Source: Betaproteobacteria bacterium
GTDB taxonomy: Bacteria > Pseudomonadota > Gammaproteobacteria > Burkholderiales > Casimicrobiaceae
NCBI GenBank assembly: GCA_005888955.1
Contig: VBCS01000395.1
Span: 1-9,396, forward strand
Direction of reading: 5' to 3'
Length of the DNA: 9,396 nt
Shown here: positions 6,280 to 9,396 of the stretch, in pieces
Layout of the letters: every line of letters starts with the position of its first letter
How positions within the stretch are numbered: the stretch's first letter is position 1
Program-made: the position numbers and the translations under genes
The notes under the pieces: generated by a model
Databases searched by the model: none
What the model saw: the letters and a program-made list of their open reading frames with translations, nothing else
What the model was told of the DNA's origin: nothing

Positions 6280-7779
6280 CTAGGCAGGCGCGATCGGCAC
6301 CGGCGCCCGCCCGGGTGCAGCGCCGCGGCCTTCGAGCCACGCCTGCAGCGCGTCGAGTGCGCTGTCCGCGTAGCCCCAGGTGACGATCGTCGGCGCCGCC
6401 ACGTCGAGCGCCTGGAAAGGGTTCCACAGCACCAGATGCAGATCCGGGCGCCACGCGCGTGCATGTTCACCGTAGCGCGCGCGAGCGTTCGACGCGAGCA
6501 CGGTCGTCCGTCTGTCGTTGGCAACGGCTCTCCAGTCCAATCCACATAGCACGTCGACTTGCACGACATCGACCGTCTCGAAGCCTTCGAACAGCATCGC
6601 GATGCGATCGCCCGACAATCCCGGCTCCGCTACGCCGTCGCCCGGAACGCAGCGCTGCGTGATAATGCGTAGCGGCTGATCGAGCGGCGGCGGTTTTGCT
6701 CCGCCGAACGCCGTGAGGCTGCGTGCCCAAGCACGACGCATCAGTTCGTCGTCGACGCGGCGCGCCTCGCTTGAATATATGCCCGGATCGACGGGAAAGC
6801 GTTCCGCCAACGCATCGAGGCGCGCGCGGGCGCGCAACAACGATCCACGATCCAGCTCGCCGCGGTCGAGCGCGCGCTGGATCGCGTCGATCGCCGCCGC
6901 TTGCTCGTCGGCCGAGCCGAGCGCCATCACCATGTCGGCGCCGGCCTGCAAGGCCAGCACGGCGGCCCGATCGTGGCCGTAGCGGTCGTGAATCGCTTTC
7001 ATCGCCAGCGAGTCGGTGATCACCACGCCGTCGTAGCGCCATTCATCGCGCAGCACGCCGCCGAGGATCGCACGCGACAGCGTCGCCGGATGCCGCGGAT
7101 CGATCTTCGGGTAAACGATGTGCGCCGTCATCATCGCCGGCGCTTCATCGCTGAGCGCGAAAAACGGCGCAAGCTCCATCCTATCGAGCGACTCCCTGGA
7201 CTTGTCGACGACTGGCAGATCGAGGTGCGAGTCGACGTGCGTGTCGCCATGCCCGGGAAAATGCTTGACGCAGCACGCGACGCGTTCGCTCAGCGCCCCG
7301 CGCATCCACGCGGCACCGAGGCGCGCGACGTCTTCGGGATTCGCCGAGAAGCTGCGCTCGGCGATCACCGGATTCTCAGGGTTGTTGTTGACGTCGAGCA
7401 CGGGGGCAAAATTCCAGTTGAAGCCGATGCTGCGAATGCCGCGGGCGACTGCGGCGCCCACGTCGCGCGCGAGCGATGCATCGCCGGCTGCCCCAAGCGC
7501 CATCGCGGCGGGCGGCTGCGGCAGGAACGTCGCGCGCACGACGGCGCCGCCTTCCTGGTCGATGCCGATCAGCGCCGTGGGCCCCATCGCTTCGCGCAAC
7601 GCGGCCGTGAGCGCGCGTACATCCTCTTCAGTGCCGAGGTTGTCGCGAAACAGCACGACGGCTCGAACGTGATGACGACGCAGGAACGCTGCCTGCGCAT
7701 CGTCGAGCGTCTTCCCCCGGATGCCGACCATGACGAGCTGGCCCGGATGGAAATCGTCAGAGATCGTCAGCGCGCTCAC
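6280..7779 (-). CDS. GH3 beta-N-acetylhexosaminidase (NagZ-like, two-domain)
   Basis: A 499-residue cytoplasmic glycoside hydrolase (no signal peptide) expected to remove terminal GlcNAc from imported chitobiose or other N-acetylglucosaminides. The TIM-barrel domain shows I-D-Q-E-G-G (73-78), K-H-F-P-G-H-G-D-T (172-180), D-S-H at 183-185 (the Asp/His acid/base dyad typical of NagZ-type GH3) and V-V-I-T-D-S-L-A-M with Asp256 as the predicted nucleophile. A second alpha/beta domain (about 340-499, with W-N-P-F-Q-A and a C-terminal L-E-G-R-G) makes it longer than the roughly 340-residue proteobacterial NagZ and closer to two-domain NagA/NagZ enzymes. It starts at GTG (7779); an in-frame TGA lies seven codons upstream, so no longer start is available. 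No strong RBS is visible. It follows the permease gene by 49 bp on the same strand, likely one operon, and converges on the regulator. Confidence 0.93.
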   Translation of the reverse strand: MSALTISDDFHPGQLVMVGIRGKTLDDAQAAFLRRHHVRAVVLFRDNLGTEEDVRALTAALREAMGPTALIGIDQEGGAVVRATFLPQPPAAMALGAAGDASLARDVGAAVARGIRSIGFNWNFAPVLDVNNNPENPVIAERSFSANPEDVARLGAAWMRGALSERVACCVKHFPGHGDTHVDSHLDLPVVDKSRESLDRMELAPFFALSDEAPAMMTAHIVYPKIDPRHPATLSRAILGGVLRDEWRYDGVVITDSLAMKAIHDRYGHDRAAVLALQAGADMVMALGSADEQAAAIDAIQRALDRGELDRGSLLRARARLDALAERFPVDPGIYSSEARRVDDELMRRAWARSLTAFGGAKPPPLDQPLRIITQRCVPGDGVAEPGLSGDRIAMLFEGFETVDVVQVDVLCGLDWRAVANDRRTTVLASNARARYGEHARAWRPDLHLVLWNPFQALDVAAPTIVTWGYADSALDALQAWLEGRGAAPGRAPVPIAPA

Positions 7780-7828
7780 CGTGCGTACCCACGACAGTCA
7801 CTTCCGCCGGATCATGGCTAAACCCATA

Positions 7829-8694
7829 TCACTTGATCGCGCCTTCCATGCCGCGCATGAAAAAGCGCTGCGTGAAGAAGAACACGATCAGCGCCGGAGC
7901 GATCGTCAGGACGGCGCCCGCCGCGATGACGCGCGTCGAGCTGCCGAACGTTCCCGATAGCTCGAGAATGCCGACGGCGAGCGGCATCAGGTCGCTCTTG
8001 GTCAGGACCACGCTCGGCCACAGGAAGTTGTTCCACGTCGTCACCGTGGTCAGGATCGTCAGCGCGCCGATTTGCGGGAGCGCGAGCGGCAACATGATGC
8101 GAAAAAAGATGTGAAGCTCCGACGCGCCGTCGACGCGCGCGGCATCGAGCAGATCCTGTGGAATCTCCTCGAATGCGGTTTTCCGAGCCGGAGCTGCGTC
8201 GTCGTAATGAAGTTGACGAGGAAATTGACCTCGGTGGGCAGCATCAACGTCGCGAGGATGACGGTGAAGACGAGCTTTCGGCCGCGAAACCGGTAGCGCG
8301 CGAGCGGGTACGCCGCGAGCGCGCAAACGAGGATCGTCCAGACGACGGTCCAGAAAGTTATCCAGATCGAATTCCAGAAATAGCGACCGAGATCGATGAC
8401 GCGAAACACCTCGATGAAGTTCACGAGCGAAACAGCATGCGGGATCAACGACGAGGGGAACGCGAAGACGTTGCCCTCGGTGCCAAGCGCGACCGAGAGC
8501 GTCCACAGGAACGGGAAAACGCAGACGAGGCCGATCAGAAGCAGCACCGCGTAGTGCAGCGCGATGCGGAGACGGAGTCGCCCCGCCATCGACCTGCGTT
8601 TCGCCGACGGCGTGCCGTGCTCGGGTGCGGCATTAGCGCGGGCCCTAAGTCCGCCCTCGATCACGCGCGCGTTCGATCCGTCGCCCAATCGCAT
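7829..8694 (-). pseudogene. MalG-type ABC sugar permease, disrupted by a frame-changing deletion
   Basis: Two collinear parts of one inner-membrane permease lie in different frames. The N-terminal part (8694 to about 8185) gives transmembrane segments around A-L-H-Y-A-V-L-L-L-I-G-L, Y-F-W-N-S-I-W-I-T-F-W and L-V-F-T-V-I-L-A-T-L-M-L-P, ending N-F-I-T-T-T-Q-L. The C-terminal part (about 8185 to 7829) resumes with K-T-A-F-E-E-I-P, then the EAA loop D-A-A-R-V-D-G-A-S...I-M-L-P, two membrane segments, and ends Q-R-F-F-M-R-G-M-E-G-A-I-K. Relatives have about 25 residues between these parts (D-T-Y-A-like stretch, then a membrane segment ending L-R-Q), which neither frame supplies. The missing length must be 3n+1 nt. 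About 250 permease residues remain of a usual 275-280. The start ATG lies 3 nt after the MalF stop; an ATG at 8589 is an alternative nearer the first membrane segment. A sequencing or assembly error is possible. Confidence 0.8.
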
Positions 8695-8697
8695 GGT

Positions 8698-9396
8698 TCA
8701 GCGGTGACGCGGGCGGAGGAAGCGGAAATTGAGCCACGCGATCGCGAGACAGAAAACGCTCACGACGAGGCTCGCGGCGAGCGCGCGCGGAAAGTTGAAC
8801 GCGCGGATGCCCTGATCGTACGCGTAGTAGAGGCCGGTATACGTCGAGCTCACCGGGCCGCCCTTGGTCATGATGAGCACCTCTTCCAGGACCTTCATCG
8901 CCGCCAGCGTGGAGAGCACCGTGCAAAGGAGGATCGTCGGCATGATCATCGGGATCGTGATCTGCCAGAACCGCTGCCAGCGTGACGCGCCGTCGAGCAC
9001 GGCGGCCTCCTCGAGGTCGTTCGGAATGGCCTGCAGCGCCGCGAGATACAACACCATGTACCAGCCGAGGCCGCGCCACAGCGTCACCAGCATCAGAGAA
9101 AAAAGCGCCAGCCGGTCATCGCTGAGCCAGCCGATAGGGTCGTTGATGAGGTGCAGCCATTGCAGGACCGCGTTGATCAGCCCCTGCTCGTTGTACATCC
9201 AGCCCCACATGATGCCAACCACCGACACCGAGGTAACGACCGGCACGTAAAACGCCGCGCGAAAGAGCTTGATGCCGGGAAGGGCGTTGTTGACGAGTAC
9301 CGCCAGCACGATCGCGCCGAGCTGGATCGCCGGCACGATCAGCAGGTACAGCAACGAGTTCTTGAGGCTGATGAAGAACACCGGGTCGTCGAGCAG
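8698..9396 (-). CDS. MalF-type ABC sugar permease, 5' partial
   Basis: Inner-membrane permease subunit of a CUT1-type sugar ABC importer; 232 residues are visible and the frame is still open at the right edge (L-L-D-D-P-V-F-F), so the first membrane segment and start codon lie outside. It shows membrane segments around L-L-Y-L-L-I-V-P-A, F-Y-V-P-V-V-T-S-V-S-V-V-G-I-M-W, L-G-W-Y-M-V-L-Y-L-A-A-L, P-T-I-L-L-C-T-V-L and L-V-V-S-V-F-C-L-A-I-A-W. The ATPase-contacting EAA loop (E-A-A-V-L-D-G-A-S, ending I-T-I-P) lies at visible residues about 130-150, and M-T-K-G-G-P follows as in the family. It pairs with the downstream MalG-like gene, three bases after its stop. Context (GH3, GH18, GntR) suggests chitooligosaccharide import, comparable in role to NgcEFG or DasABC; the substrate is inferred. 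The binding protein would be expected upstream, outside the window. Confidence 0.92.
   Translation of the reverse strand: MLDDPVFFISLKNSLLYLLIVPAIQLGAIVLAVLVNNALPGIKLFRAAFYVPVVTSVSVVGIMWGWMYNEQGLINAVLQWLHLINDPIGWLSDDRLALFSLMLVTLWRGLGWYMVLYLAALQAIPNDLEEAAVLDGASRWQRFWQITIPMIMPTILLCTVLSTLAAMKVLEEVLIMTKGGPVSSTYTGLYYAYDQGIRAFNFPRALAASLVVSVFCLAIAWLNFRFLRPRHR

Noticed and set aside
7751..7770. Tandem ATCGTCAG repeat spaced 10 bp
   Set aside because: It lies in the first codons of the GH3 gene and is explained by coding sequence; only two copies.
6901..7821. Plus-strand open frame of about 300 codons
   Set aside because: It is opposite the GH3 gene, whose catalytic motifs are unambiguous; composition is typical of a GC-rich shadow frame.
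8158..8985. Plus-strand open frame rich in Arg, Glu and Asp
   Set aside because: It runs antisense across both permease genes; the charged composition is the mirror of membrane-protein codons.

Overview
The window looks like part of a chitin / N-acetylglucosamine (GlcNAc) oligosaccharide utilisation locus from a GC-rich Gram-negative bacterium. An outer-membrane TonB-dependent receptor of the Xanthomonas/Caulobacter type, lipoprotein signal peptides, an FIH-like cupin, and a GntR/NagZ-type chitin gene set suggest a gammaproteobacterium near Xanthomonadales/Steroidobacterales. The lineage is inferred from protein style only.

Layout from left to right: (1) the 3' part of a cupin-8/JmjC-like gene on + (1-780, cut by the left edge); (2) a small cysteine-containing lipoprotein on - (787-1056); (3) a GH18 chitinase-like lipoprotein on - (1109-2218); (4) an intrinsic terminator on - (about 2260-2295); (5) a large TonB-dependent receptor on - (2337-5240); (6) a 383-bp divergent control region with clustered TGGTA/TACCA half-sites (5241-5623); (7) a GntR/HutC regulator on + (5624-6274); (8) a GH3 beta-N-acetylhexosaminidase on - (6280-7779), preceded in its operon by (9) a MalG-type ABC sugar permease that reads as broken (7829-8694) and (10) a MalF-type permease cut by the right edge (8698-9396).

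Proposed working model, inferred from families: the surface or periplasmic GH18 lipoprotein cuts chitin or chitooligosaccharides, the TonB-dependent receptor imports them across the outer membrane, the MalFG permease pair carries them across the inner membrane, and the cytoplasmic GH3 enzyme (no signal peptide) releases GlcNAc. The GntR regulator, divergent from the receptor, would repress through the TGGTA-type sites. The ABC solute-binding protein, the ATPase and the later nag genes are not in the window.

Two genes carry internal losses. The regulator's UTRA effector domain lacks roughly 30 residues just before its C-terminal G-D-x-Y-D-F motif, in frame. The MalG permease lacks roughly 25 residues, including one membrane segment just before the EAA loop, with a change of frame. 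The other enzymes and the receptor look complete. Either the locus is decaying or being rewired, or the assembly has small errors. No RNA gene, CRISPR array, insertion sequence or phage gene was seen.
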